The position numbers and the translations under genes are program-made. Below, in pieces: positions 1 through 31,493 of a stretch of DNA of 64,000 nucleotides. The stretch lies in NCBI GenBank assembly GCA_964019165.1, contig OZ025281.1, positions 3,056,240-3,120,239 of the forward strand, given 5' to 3'. The stretch is from Mastigias papua (taxonomy: Eukaryota; Cnidaria; Scyphozoa; Rhizostomeae; Mastigiidae). Below the pieces are notes generated by a model that was not told where the DNA came from, did not search any database, and was given only the letters and a program-made list of their open reading frames with translations. Position 1 is the stretch's first letter, and every line of letters starts with the position of its first letter.

Positions 1-303
1 AATATAATACAATATAATATAAGATAATATAATATAATATAACATAACATAATATAGTATGATAAAATATTATATAGTGTAAGATAATATTATATAATAT
101 AATATAATGTAATGTAATATAATAAAATATAATATTATATTATATTATATTATATTATATTATATTATATTATATTATATTATATTATATTATATTATAT
201 TATATTATATTATGTCATACTATATTATCATATTTTATGACATTAGGTTATATTTTGTTATGCTATACTATATTATACTGCAAGTTAATGATTTATATTA
301 CAG
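1..303 (+). repeat. AT-rich pentamer array inside a TRPN intron
   Basis: From 1 to about 235 the DNA is almost only A and T, organised as ATAAT/TATTA pentamers with a regular TATTA run at about 135-212. The remainder to 303 is intron ending at the first visible TRPN acceptor (CAG at 301-303). No coding content. Confidence 0.85.
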
Positions 304-13649
<13,346 letters not shown>

Positions 13650-16600
13650 TATTATAGTTTGTAATCTATTATAAGTTCTTAGGTATCTCTATCTCTAAAG
13701 CTCTAAATGGAAACAGGGACAAACACGAGCATAGTGCAGCTAAGTGGTGACCCATGAAGCCCATGAATCTATTTCCTTTTCATCCTTTGATTTCTACTCT
13801 TGTTTGCTTTCCTCCAAAGTGTCTGTATTAATTAATCTCTTCTCTGAGCTGTTACCTGTATGTTATGTGTGTGGTAATTCTGCTGGCATATACTTCGAAA
13901 GGTCCATGCTGGATAGAGACTATACTTCAAAGATGAAGGAATCGAGCAGGCGTTAATGGCACGTTTCTTCCCTATGTTTACAAGTGTTGAAAAATTTCCT
14001 CAAAATGCTGAAATGTGTCCTTAACCTGAACCAAAAACCACAAGGAAGGTCCTAACAAAGTCACATATTGATGTTGTTTTTGGTTTTGGAACAAGTCAAG
14101 CTTTTTACGCTCTCCCTGTAATTCTCTGTTTGCAATGTGTAACTTAGCATGGAACTCAATTTCTGTACGATTGGCCTTGACTGTTGCCATTTAGGGTATG
14201 GTATACGTGCCCTTCAACTCTTGTACCCTTTCACTTACCAAATGCTTATAACGACTCTCTAATGCTCTTGGCTGTTTGACCGAATCCTATACCATCCAAG
14301 CACACAAATGTTCAAGAGGGAGAGGTACAAACGTTTTGTACTGACATCCTTGTCTTCAAAGCTTTTCGGCACGATTGATGATCTACTTTTATGCTCATTG
14401 TATATTCTTGATTATCATGGAATGTCCACCTGAAAAAAGACAATCTGAAAATTGTTTGGAAGTAGCACTCCACTCACCTCCAACGTGTGCCATTGACGTC
14501 ATGTGTCGACACAAGATATTCAAGTAATAGCGAGCTTCCGTTTAATATTCGTAAAAACCGATGCAAGCGATATATACACGTTTTGTTTTCATAAGAAACA
14601 AGTCTACAAGAAACATGAGGCTCACATCTGGCAAAAATTAAGAAACATTTAAGAAACACAGGAAACTAAGCTTTAACAGTAAACTTGAGAAATCTTTTTT
14701 GCGAGAGAATATTAAACTGGAAACAAAATGAAAGCAACATCCGTCTCTCAAGTGTTTTTAACTACAAAGCCTATTTCTCGTCTCATAGTTGCTTTGTTGC
14801 TATAGGAAATTTGAAGAATTTTATGGAACACTTCAGAAACATTTAAGACTTGACTTGAAAGGATACTAAGAAGCATCCAGACTGAAGGGAGAAATTTTGC
14901 TTCTTATTTAAAAAAACGTGTACTATGCATGACGGCCACTATAAAAGTGTCAAGACTATGAATATACATGGCACATATAGGTCATTATTCAGCAGGCAGG
15001 TTTTAACTAGACACCACGTATAACTGCCTGCAAGTACAAAGATACAAATATTACACTTTATTTCTCTTCACTTCAAATCAACTAAACATTTCTGTGCTCT
15101 TTATTTTGTAATCGCTTTATTCTATATGGCTAATCATTGCCATAATTAGGGGCGCCGAGGAGGGGCTCGGCTCCATTTGTGGTCATGGGTGTGACCCATA
15201 CAATGGTCTACAGTACAACCCTCTTGTTATCGTTATGGTACGGCACCTCTGACCATAAAGTATGTTTAAAGAAAGTAATCTTGTTGTAAAATGTCAGTAT
15301 TATTAATTGCGTCGAAAGCAAAATTGATACGAGTCTTCTATTTATTTCTAAGGTGGTGATTTAATAATTTTTGATCCTTTAGGGATATTTTATGGGTGAA
15401 ATTAGTTACATCTATTTGGCAGTTGTATGCGTAAATAACTTATATGCGAAGAGAAGTGTAAATACAAACCAGATGGCAGTATTTCTGAGCTCATACTTTT
15501 GAATGGACGAGGCCTTTCCACATCGTCAGGCTGCTATTTGCAATTTCCATTATAACTTATAATAGGCTCTTACGCTCTTATAGGACTGCGGTCTCACAGC
15601 CCCCAACACCCCCAGCATGAGGGAGGCTCTGAACGTAAGAAAGACTTAAAGGCCTGTTTAGTCTTACGTGGATTTTTGAAGGAGAATAACAAGGGGTTGA
15701 AAAAACTAAACAGCTTTTTCAATTCAATTCAATTCAATGCACTACATTCAATTAAATTAAAAGTTCAAATTCTAACGCGACATACAACAGCTTATTGAAC
15801 CATGCTGCTAAAAACAGTGTATGAAAATTTGTTTAATGATCTTGTAAATAATTAACATCATACAGAGAAATGAAATCTTGAACTGAAATTGATGTAGTTA
15901 AAGTACTCAATATTTAAAGTTTACGATGAAGAAGAGCATTGAATCTCTGCAAAGAAATAACGTTTTAGTGCTATACAAAGAATAGTGTGTAGTTTCATTG
16001 AATTCATTCTTGGTATTCTATGGCAATATTTGCATGTTGGTTTTTATTTTGTGCTTTGGATATGCTGTAACTATAGGGTTGGCTGCAACTTTAATATCAT
16101 TTTCAGTGTCAAATGGTATAACAACTATTTTCCTGAAAGTGGACGTGCAAACATTGCCATGAGCAAGAAGTGCCACTCCATGGCAATGAGACAATATTTC
16201 AGTTGCTATTATGCCATGTATAAAACATAGGTCTCATATATTTTCTTAGGTCATAAGGGCTTCATTCATATCTGGATACCTGTCCCACTTGGCAGGCAGG
16301 AAGTATTGACTGAAGTGTTTACCTTATTAGGTCTATTGAATCAGATTGGCCTTGATGAATGGAATGGTGTGAACTGTAGAAGACGAAAGTAACAAAGCGG
16401 TACTCTCAAAGTAAAGAGGGTACGACAGAGCCGTAATTTCTATTGCATCCGGCATTAGAACGCCGTCAACAAAAGCGCCAGCCTCATTTCTATCTCAAGG
16501 AGTCTTGATGTTGCATCACTCTTCTCACATGTCCCAGTTACCCAGTCACATTAGTCGCTTCGTTGATAGAGCGTAGAACGGTTGGGACACTTGAACCATT

Positions 16601-16870
16601 TTGTAGAAATTTATTCCTATGAATGCAGAACTGAGTTAGAGATTTCATGATACTAATGACTGTGCTAGGAACTATGAATTGCAACTTCCCTGTTTTGAAC
16701 ATAGACCAGTGGCTTTGAGACTAACTACACTACCTGCCTCGATTTCAGTTTCTCTGCTCTCTGGCCTAGTCATACATGTGCACACAATCCATAACTTGGG
16801 ATTATTAAATCTATTTCTTGCATAAATTCAAAGGTGGAAAGGCCAGAGATTTAATGAAAAGGCGATCAAA
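13650..16870. other. Intergenic, TRPN to eIF2 alpha
   Basis: No supported gene. It contains a repeat copy at about 14745-14925, a short (AATTC)n run at 15717-15735, and the presumed promoter and 5' leader of eIF2 alpha at the right end. I found no clear AATAAA close to the TRPN stop. The scattered short open frames lack family similarity. Confidence 0.6.
14745..14925 (+). mobile_element. Non-autonomous repeat, TACAC-T-rich ends, copy A
   Basis: It begins AAGTGTTTTTAACTAC and ends TTCTTATTTAAAAAAACGTG, which are inverted versions of a shared terminal motif. The interior (CATAGTTGCTTTGTTGCTATAGG, then TTAAGA-rich sequence and AAGAAGCATCCAGACTGAAG) matches 29965-30260 on this strand and the reverse complement of 59640-59770. 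No reading frame. Ends were estimated by eye. Confidence 0.6.
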
Positions 16871-23241
<6,371 letters not shown>

Positions 23242-23474
23242 ATTGTGAGACCATTCTTGTATGATCAAAAAGTTTGGGAATCTTCCTTGCTTTTAATGAA
23301 TTTCGCCCCTATATCCTATCGTTTTGTAATTTGGAAAGATTACGACACGAGATTTTTGGTTGGGCTTTCTGTTTGCTAATCTGCGTAAGACAAGGACCGA
23401 GGTTGCACGGTACTCCTCCGCAAAAAGTTACACGATGAAACACACGAGACAAAAAACAACACAGGTTTCTCTTG

Positions 23475-23840
23475 CTTTCTAATAAACGGGGGGGACGTTT
23501 ATTAATTTTTTGAATTTTTCAAACCCCCTGGAGCTTATTAGAACCTCATTGCTTATTAATTTTGGGAACCAGCGCGTGGCAGACATGAAATATGCTATAT
23601 ACAGAAGCATTTTCATGGGATAATTTCATGATGATTTTAATTAAGTGATGCTAAGATTTCGGAAGCTCGTATGTGCATTCTGTTGATACTGTTTCTATAT
23701 CTTTCCATTTTACAACTAATCAGACATATATTTTGAGAAATTTCCAGCCCTCCCGTTTATTCCAGTCCCCCATCTACTACTTTTAAAAATGTTTTCCATC
23801 CTTCCCGTTTATTCCACCCCCCCCCTCCCCGGTTTGTTAG
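23475..23840. repeat. AATAAACGGG repeat-like segment
   Basis: The left edge has TAATAAACGGGGGGG and GTTTATTAAT. The right part has two CCCGTTTATTCCA blocks (about 23753 and 23806), the inverse of the left edge, followed by C tracts. This is a loose inverted arrangement suggesting a degraded inverted-end repeat. It could also be the transcript end, because AATAAA falls inside it. Confidence 0.4.
23481..23486 (+). promoter_or_regulatory. Candidate poly(A) signal, eIF2 alpha
   Basis: AATAAA 240 bp after the eIF2 alpha stop codon. The position is plausible for a short 3' UTR, but the hexamer also belongs to a repeat-like segment. Confidence 0.4.
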
Positions 23841-25245
23841 AGACCAAAGAATACACAATAGATAAAGGAATCCATTGCTGTGCAAAACGTTATTTGTGAG
23901 ATATGAATATGGTTAATCACGTCCATTAGTATAACAGAGGGGTACGCTTACGCAAATTCTACTAATCACTGTGCATACCTTACCTGTTAAGTACGCAACA
24001 GATTGCTAACACCGGCCTAAATCAGTACGATCTTAAAAACTCTCATAAATGAATGTTTTGAAATTGAAAATCGTTGGTGAAACCCGATTTTATCTAGCTT
24101 TTTCATATCCAATAAATGTCAAAATCTGGGGGTGTTTCTGTAGGATAAAGTCTGAAATTTTCACTTTCCATGCAAATAGTAGAGGAACTCTTAAGCATTC
24201 TTATGAGTGAAAATTTTAGCTACAAGCTGATGCTAAATGGGAAAAAGTCTCAGAAATTACATACTACAGGCCTACTCGCGAGCCCTCTTGCTTTACTAGG
24301 TCTCACAAGATATCTCGCTCTAGTAGACAATGCAACACGGCATACATATAGACTGAGATAAGAGAAATGTATGGCTGAAGGCCTGTTGCGTATTGAGAAT
24401 GAACTCTACTTACAGAGCAAACTCTTGATCGGACGCATAACCCACAAACACAGGCAGTCTACATGGACATAATAAAATCTGGTTGTAAACACACTACAGA
24501 ACTCTTGTCATACTTTGGCATGAAGCTTACTTCTGGTAGTTTACTACATGAAATTAATGTACTATAATCTGCAATCCTTTCATATCTTGCAGCAGGCTCC
24601 AGCCTACTAAACTAGGCTTGATATGGGTAACTGTTACTTGGTTATAGAGAGCAGACCTTCTGTATATCCCAATTCATAACCCATTAAAGCTAGATCTACC
24701 CTATCTAGTATCCCGACAGGACAGGCTATGCTGAATCTGGCCAGGCTGGACCAATGTGTTAGCATGTTTCAGTATCTATTTCAGGCGGACATCTGCCCCT
24801 CTGGCCTCCTGTCAAGACCCCACTGAATAATAAGAAAAGCACTGGCAACTTGAAGCATTTGTGTTGGTTGCTGTAGTATGCACCATGCAAAATTAGCATG
24901 CATTTAAAAGGGCTTCAGTAGCATACTACAATACGGTATGAGCAGATTCATTGGGCAGTTAACATTCCTTCCATTTCCTTTAATCAAATTAATAGCTAAA
25001 GTCCTTGAGGTCCACTGGCCTCGTAAAACTTTACATGGGGGCAGGAAGTTACCTATCCCTCACATAGGGCAAGGTCTTGCTGGAAATGTATACTGCCGAT
25101 ATCGTTAACGTGAGATACTGTGCACTCATGCCTCTACGTACAATATATTTATCATTTATCACGTCCGTAAGATCTAGCGGGGCGTCAACCGCCCTCGTTG
25201 GCAACGAAAACATTAATAGTCTCTCGGATTTTCCTTTCTTTATAC

Positions 25246-26022
25246 TCAAACATATGTGAAACTATCTGAGTTGTCTAACGATATCCCAGAATCCCTTTTG
25301 CTTTTAATGTTCCATGATGCTATTCGTTTCTTACCTAGTTCTCTGTCTCTTCGAAATACTGGCTTATCGGACAAAAACTGCTCTCTCTGTTCGCAAGTTG
25401 TATAAAAATAGCTAGAGCCCATGCTTCGTACTGAGAAGGACTTACTGCGATGTGACTGTTCCTTTTTATTTTCCTTATTTTCACGTTCTGCCGCCACTCT
25501 GGTACCCTCCTCCACCCATTTCATAACAATATCGTATTTGGCGCTGGTCCTTGGGCACTTCAGCTTTCTATACATATCAACAAGCTCGGAATGGCCCTTC
25601 TCATCCATTCGCATCAACAGAGCATCCTTTACGTTCCTGTTTTCCGCAAGATCTATAGGCAGGCATCCATGGTCATCTCGCGCGGTAATATTCGCGCATG
25701 AATTTAATAGCAACAACACAATAGAAATGTCATTCTCCGGTTTGCATGCAAAGGAGGCCGCATGCAGTGCTGTCCAGCCGTACTTTCCTCTATGGTCAAT
25801 CTCAACTCCATGGTCCACAAACAGTGTGACCATCTCCTTATTCTGCACCAAGCACGCCCGTTGCAAGGCAGTGAACCCATCAAATTCCTCCTCCGCTATT
25901 ATTTTACGTATCTGAGCAGCACCAACGCTGTTTGTCATAAGTAATTTCAGTGTAGTGTAATCTTGTCTCTCCACTGCATCTCTAAACGCAAATTTCAAGC
26001 GTGTGGAACCCTTCTCCATCAT
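25246..26022 (-). CDS. Small ankyrin-repeat protein, single coding exon
   Basis: 258 aa, intron-free coding region starting MMEKGSTRLKFAF. An N-terminal helix (FRDAVERQDYTTLKLLM) leads into ankyrin repeats: DGFTALQRACLVQNKEMVTLFVDHGVEID (about 48-76), YGWTALHAA with an unusual PENDIS insert before IVLLLLNSCANI (about 81-113), and a degenerate DDHGCLPIDLAENRNVKDAL (about 116-135). The C-terminal half is charged, with KENKKEQSHRSKS and a serine-rich end; no enzyme or membrane domain. The repeat layout recalls PPP1R27-like and other small protein phosphatase 1 adaptors, but no RVxF-type match convinces me, so no symbol is given. A TTTGTTGCAG acceptor on this strand at 26108-26117 suggests a leader exon 26023-26107 spliced to an upstream non-coding exon. 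Real gene: long conserved-looking frame with canonical repeats. Confidence 0.85.
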   Translation of the reverse strand: MMEKGSTRLKFAFRDAVERQDYTTLKLLMTNSVGAAQIRKIIAEEEFDGFTALQRACLVQNKEMVTLFVDHGVEIDHRGKYGWTALHAASFACKPENDISIVLLLLNSCANITARDDHGCLPIDLAENRNVKDALLMRMDEKGHSELVDMYRKLKCPRTSAKYDIVMKWVEEGTRVAAERENKENKKEQSHRSKSFSVRSMGSSYFYTTCEQREQFLSDKPVFRRDRELGKKRIASWNIKSKRDSGISLDNSDSFTYV

Positions 26023-26567
26023 TTAGTAGCTTTCTGCGTTCAGCACTTGTTGCTTATAGCAGTAGATCTTGTTCACAAACTATGCTTCTTCGGATTCCAC
26101 TTGTCACCTGCAACAAAGTACGCTACTTCATTGGGTATATCCAGTAGGCCTACTGTACGTGCAAAGTTTTAGGTTAGGTGGGACTCAAAACTGAATCATC
26201 CATTTGAAAAATTGTTGAGACAACGGCATTTGCAATTAATTGTAATATTCAAGTTAGTTTGCAAACCTAGATCGAAATGAAAAAACCAATAACAGAACCC
26301 TAAAATGTATGGACTATCCCCCTCCCCCTGTTTCATTTCATATAATTCAGCTCAGTAAAAAATTCTCTATACACGGTAAAGTCTATACTAAAAATTGGTC
26401 TACAAAACTGCCCTGTTTTAACGTAACTACATTACTTTCTAAGTATATATATACATTAATAAAATAAAAGACCAGAAAAAAAGTTGAATAAATAAAAGCA
26501 TTTAACTAAAATATGATTCCCAAAGATAGACCTTGAGGTTCATGTAAATTTGATGAGAAAATCCTGG

Positions 26568-26590
26568 GGGGGGGGGGCGGCGGCGGCGGC
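26568..26590. repeat. G-tract plus CGG repeat
   Basis: Twelve or so Gs followed by about five CGG units. This local GC-rich spot in AT-rich DNA lies upstream of the minus-strand ankyrin gene and could form a G-quadruplex. Confidence 0.8.
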
Positions 26591-27388
26591 CATATTGATC
26601 GCACTGGTCGGACATTAGCAGTTAGGAATGTCTAAAGGGCGATGCTCAAAAACTCTCCGTGCCTTTTGACCCTTGTCCCCTATTGAAATCTTCTTCAGGC
26701 CACTGGCCATCGTTGCAATCGGAAAGACGAAGACAAGCAGTAGTTTTTGCATACAAAAGTGTAAATGGATTAACATCTCGTACATTTATAATCAGTATGC
26801 TTGTTGGTTTAGATTCTGTCAAAGTTTAGTTAAGGATTTGCTTTTCAAAAAATACAAATTAAGTGAAAGCATAAAATTAAAAATATTTTCTATTACGTCG
26901 GACCCAGCCATGATGGGTCCTCTTACACAACTATAAAAGATACCAGATTTAGTTCACCTTTCTAAGTTTTGACTTACACAATACACGCTTTTCAATAAGA
27001 ACGTGGTTCTAAATAACAGAGTAGTGCTCGGCCGCTCAAAAAGCTGAGAAAGTTCGGTACAGGATGTATAACCCTAAGACAGTTGATAACCCCTATACAA
27101 TCCCAATATTCAAGCAATTCATATCACAAACAGGGGCGGTGCCAGCCATAACAGGCTAGGGGTCTTTAATGGGCAACACTTTTCACTACATAACAATGAA
27201 CTACACATTTCTCGAAGCCTCCCACCTCCTCAAACATTTTCTACACGAATTTAGACGAATCGAAAAATTGCTCCTAGCGAAAACTTGGGGGACATGTCCC
27301 TCGTAAACCTATGTTCTTAGTACAGTGTTATGTTTGCGAAGTGTCTGTCCTTACACAAATCGAATACTGAAAATCATTAAAAAGCTAA

Positions 27389-27537
27389 GGCTACGTTCAC
27401 AGTTTCGTTTTTGTTTAGCTCCGTTTTTATCATCGTTTTCATTTAGCCCCGGTTATGGGTCGGACTAATGTGAACGCAAAGCCAAAAATGGAGCTAAACA
27501 GAACTGTTTTCAAAAACGGAATAGTGTGAGCGGGGCC
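27389..27537. mobile_element. Tourist-like (PIF/Harbinger type) MITE, copy 1
   Basis: Starts GGCTACGTTCACAGTTTCG and ends with the reverse complement of GGCCCCGCTCACACTATTCCG. Flanked on both sides by TAA (27386-27388 and 27538-27540), the three-base TWA duplication typical of PIF/Harbinger insertions. The interior is nearly palindromic: GTTTAGCTCCGTTTTT left and AAAAATGGAGCTAAAC right. 149 bp, no reading frame. Related to 32798-33248. Confidence 0.8.
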
Positions 27538-28239
27538 TAAGAAAGTTTCAGTACTGGCGAACAATGGCGTTTATTTCTATGTAATAAACAGAGCGTAGAT
27601 TTCACTGCAAAACTGCTACACCTTAAATAAAATTTATGGATCACTACGACATACAATGTCTCTGCAATTGCAAGGTCGTAGGCCGGTCGTTTTGATTTGG
27701 AAATGGAAGAGCGGTTTCCGTTATCAATGTATCGTTGAACATGTGAAGCACATTCTATAAAGTGCAAACGCATGCATAAAACGAATACTCACCAATGTCT
27801 TTGTCAACAAAATGGTATATCGTGGAAGCAATTGGACATTTCAAGCAACGGTCATCTATTGCTCCATGACTAGGAAATGAGATAAAACTTCTTCCCTTAC
27901 CTGCTGGCTTTCATGCACTTTCATCATCGAAGCAGCTACATGTGATGACAAGTAACTGTGCAATGCGCTGACTCGTCGTGCCCTTGGGCATGAATATTCC
28001 TCTTGTTAAGCGACCTTTTTACTCATACGCAGTGTAGTCGACTTATCATCAACTTGTTACCTGAATATTATCATCAGATTAACTTTTCATCAATGACCCC
28101 CTACCGCACAAATCCAGCATGCACGAGAGCACAGAATCTATTCTGTGATGAGAGTCTGGGGTAGAGGGGGTAAATGCGCCTTGGATGTTACAGTAGCGCA
28201 GTGTGTCATGAATTGTGTCATCTTGTCGGTTTTCATCTG

Positions 28240-28385
28240 TACATCTCTTTGCAGAACTGCAGTCTGAAGCTACTGAGCATGATTTTCCTGCCTCAATTCT
28301 GCATCGTTGCGAAATGGATTGCTATCAACATAGGGGCAGCGTCTTTGTGCCCGCTCACCACCACAAGGAGGGCTTCAAACATCGC

Positions 28386-28460
<75 letters not shown>

Positions 28461-28560
28461 TATCATCACCACCATCATTATCATCATCGCCTCCATCATC
28501 ATAATCATCATAATCATCATCATCATCACAATCATCATCATCATCATCACAAGCATAATC
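28240..28560 (+). mobile_element. Dispersed element with (ATC)n 3' tail, copy 2
   Basis: Body 28250-28388 shares ordered blocks with 4815-5000, including GCTATCAAC and GTGCCCGCTCACCACCAC. It then runs into an interrupted ATC array at 28390-28560. A G tract at about 28599-28610 follows shortly after. Poly-His and poly-Ile frames here are artefacts. Confidence 0.55.
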
Positions 28561-28957
28561 AATATAACTGCCATTGGCCACAGAGCGACTTTTAGATGGG
28601 GGGGGGGGGGGCTGAGAAGTACATACAGTACATTTTTTGATTCTCATCATCGTCATTGACTATGGTACTGAGATCCAGTCACTTCAGCTCTACTGCTGGA
28701 ATACTATATAACGTATGCGTGATTATGAAGAGGAAATCACCCTACTGGAGATGGTTGACATTCTTCTCCCATTTGGGGTAGAAGGAGGCATTTCCGTTAT
28801 AAAATTGCTTTTTCCTGGGATCCCTGTCATGGAACCCTTTCTTCGGAATCAGATCGAGGATGCTAAGGGCGTGGAAGTTAGGCCTAACTGCATGCAATTG
28901 GTGTAAATGGTTAGACGATATTTGAAGATTAGATGTTTGAAACCAGCACTAGTTGAC

Positions 28958-31444
28958 ATGTTTTATGCAGTTAGATCTGGAAGACAATGTGGTATCTACA
29001 GAACCTGGTAAGTGCAAAAATATTGTTGAAATGACAGCGTGACGTAAGTTTTGTGTACGTTTTACAAAAAATAAACGGAGAGGACGCAACGACCACACTG
29101 CAGAGTTTGGCAACTGCAAACTCGAGATTTTTTGTCGCAAATGATAATGCACACCCGAAATGGGTATGGTAAGGTGTTGAAAGGCCGCAACTCATGGTGA
29201 GAAACAGCAGAAAACAAATACACTGGATATACTTTCTAGGCCAAGACTCAAGCAGGTAATGCAAGTGCACACCTGAGATCAAGTGCACACTTGCACACCT
29301 GACTTTTTGCTTATGCACGTTGGAGATCTTTTTGAAAAAGGCCATATTCCACAGTCAGGCACTGAGGAATACAGGACATGTACAGTAGCTGAATTGCAGA
29401 GTAAAGCCTTTTGCAACAAAATCAGAAAAGTAAGATATGAGCAAAAAGTCAGATATTGAAGTGTGCAGTTTTTCTGAGGTGTGCACTTAAAATGTGTCAA
29501 TGTGAAACAAATATGAAAAATGAATAATTCTGTACTGAACAGCAATTTTTCTTCATTATAATTATCATCTTGCAAAATTTATCCTGTGAATTCAAATTAG
29601 ACAAGTATGCCACACCCATGGGCGAGTGGCCAAGTTGTTAGAGAACTTGACTGATGAGCAAAACATTGATGGTTCAAGCTGTGCCCTCGGATCATAGTTG
29701 GAATGTTCGCCTGCTGTCCACCCAACAGCAAATGGGCACCTGGTGGCAACGCTGGGGAAGTTAAAGGCAATGAGGAAAGGAACTGGCCACCCTACCTCAC
29801 TATGCTGGCAGCTCAGGATAAGTGTCCCTCTAATTGGCACCCCCTGAATATACAGAATCATACATGGGACTCACCTTTTTACACCTTTATGCCTCACCCT
29901 ATTATGTCTTTCAATTTTTGTTAACATGGAAACAAAATACAAATAAGATCTATATCTTAAATGTAGTAGCTAAAAATTTTATTTCTATTCTCATAGTTGC
30001 CTTGTCATTATAGGGATTTTGAGAAAGTTAAGTAACACTTAAGAAAGATTTAAGGCTGGATTTTAAGAAAGTTAAATAACACTTAAGAAAGATTTAAGGC
30101 TGGATTTTAAGAAAGTTAAGTAACACTTAAGAAAGATTTAAGGCTGGATTTTAAGAAAGTTAAGTAACACTTAAGAAACATTTAAGGCTGGATTTGACAA
30201 AGTATCGAGAAACATCAAGGCTGAAGTGAGATCATTTATTTCTTACACATTTATTTCTTACAAAAAGAAGAGCATGTATGTATTGTAATTAGTCTTGATA
30301 CCACTTCTATATACTATACCACTTCTGCTATTGTATAGTATTAGGCAAAGTTGACATCAGTCTCCTACATACAAAGTGCACTTGATGATAGGCTGATATT
30401 GAATTCTTTTAATATGGTGAGCAAGCCAACTAAGATAGAAATTTTAGTAACCCAGGTTATCTTGTAAATCACTCATAGTGGAATTCTTGTTTTCTTGCTC
30501 GGCATTCATATTTCTTTCTGTTGATCAAGGGGTGAATGCAAAGAGCAAGTTGATGGATATAGTGGTGCAAGATTCAAGAAATTCAAGACAAAAGAGGAGG
30601 CTTTAGCCTTTATGAGAGTAGGTAGTTTTCTTTTTTCTACTGAAGACCCGCATCATCTTGGTTATTGCATCACATTCTACTTAGTATATTGACAAGTTCT
30701 TGTCTTCCCATCAAGCAAAAGTTAACTCAGTCAATCAGCATGTTCAACTTTTGTCCACCCAGGAATAATTTTTCTCTATCAGGGTTGCTGTTTTGATGCA
30801 GTTGGTTTGTTTTTAACATTTTGTTTTACTATTTGCGAAGATGTTAGTTTACCTATTTAGGATGCTCCTCAAGAATTCTACATTTGCTTACTAGTTTAAT
30901 TATTGCAATGCTCTTGTGTTTTGTTTGTTATTTCATTATTTGTATTTTATCATGTTATTCTATGTTTTATTGTGTTGTTGTTGCATTAATAGTAATAGCA
31001 CCAGTAGGATTTAAATCAAATCAAAAATTAATCAATGAATCAATCAGGATAGCCACAGAACCTGGAAAACTTAGGAAAATGTTCACTTTTTAAGAAAGTG
31101 AGTGAAAACCTGGGAAAGTCAGGGGGAAATGTTGGAAAATCATATAAGTCAAGAAAAAGTCAGGGAATTGCTTTTTGGGTTAGAGTTTGTCATTATCACA
31201 CTCTTATCATGTCTTTTATTGCTCACTATTGCCCTGAAATGGTAGGATAGTCAACAAACTTGCAGTAAAATGGTTGTGGCCACAAAAATCTTGGCTCTTA
31301 GTGCATTTACCCTGCTACAGTCCTCCTAGTCTGTGGTGGCTGACACATCCCCTTTTAGAAAAGCCAGGGGAAAATCAGGGAAGTTTGTTTTTCATTTTCT
31401 GTGGCAACCATGTCAATGAATGAATGAATCAGTCAGTCAATCAG

Positions 31445-31493
<49 letters not shown>

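Larger units (their letters stand above)
23242..25245. other. Intergenic between convergent eIF2 alpha and ankyrin genes
   Basis: Holds the 3' ends of two genes that face each other. A G/C-tract-rich repeat-like stretch occupies about 23475-23840. From 23850 to 25245 I recognise no gene or clear repeat. Confidence 0.6.
26023..28957. other. Intergenic between divergent ankyrin and RNase H1 genes
   Basis: Should contain promoters for both genes. It includes a poly-G/CGG tract at about 26568-26590, a Tourist-like element at 27389-27537 and an ATC-tailed element at 28240-28560. The open frame 28715-28906 has no recognisable similarity or splice support, so it is not called as a gene. Confidence 0.55.

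Noticed and set aside
25421..25915. 164-aa + strand frame
   Set aside because: Antisense shadow of the minus-strand ankyrin-repeat coding region.
28715..28906. 63-aa frame just upstream of RNase H1
   Set aside because: No family resemblance, no splice continuity into the RNase H1 exon 1, and an in-frame stop before it. Probably upstream non-coding DNA.
29616..29690. A functional tRNA gene
   Set aside because: A and B boxes are present, but acceptor and anticodon stems do not pair convincingly and the sequence continues into a repeated body, as in a SINE.
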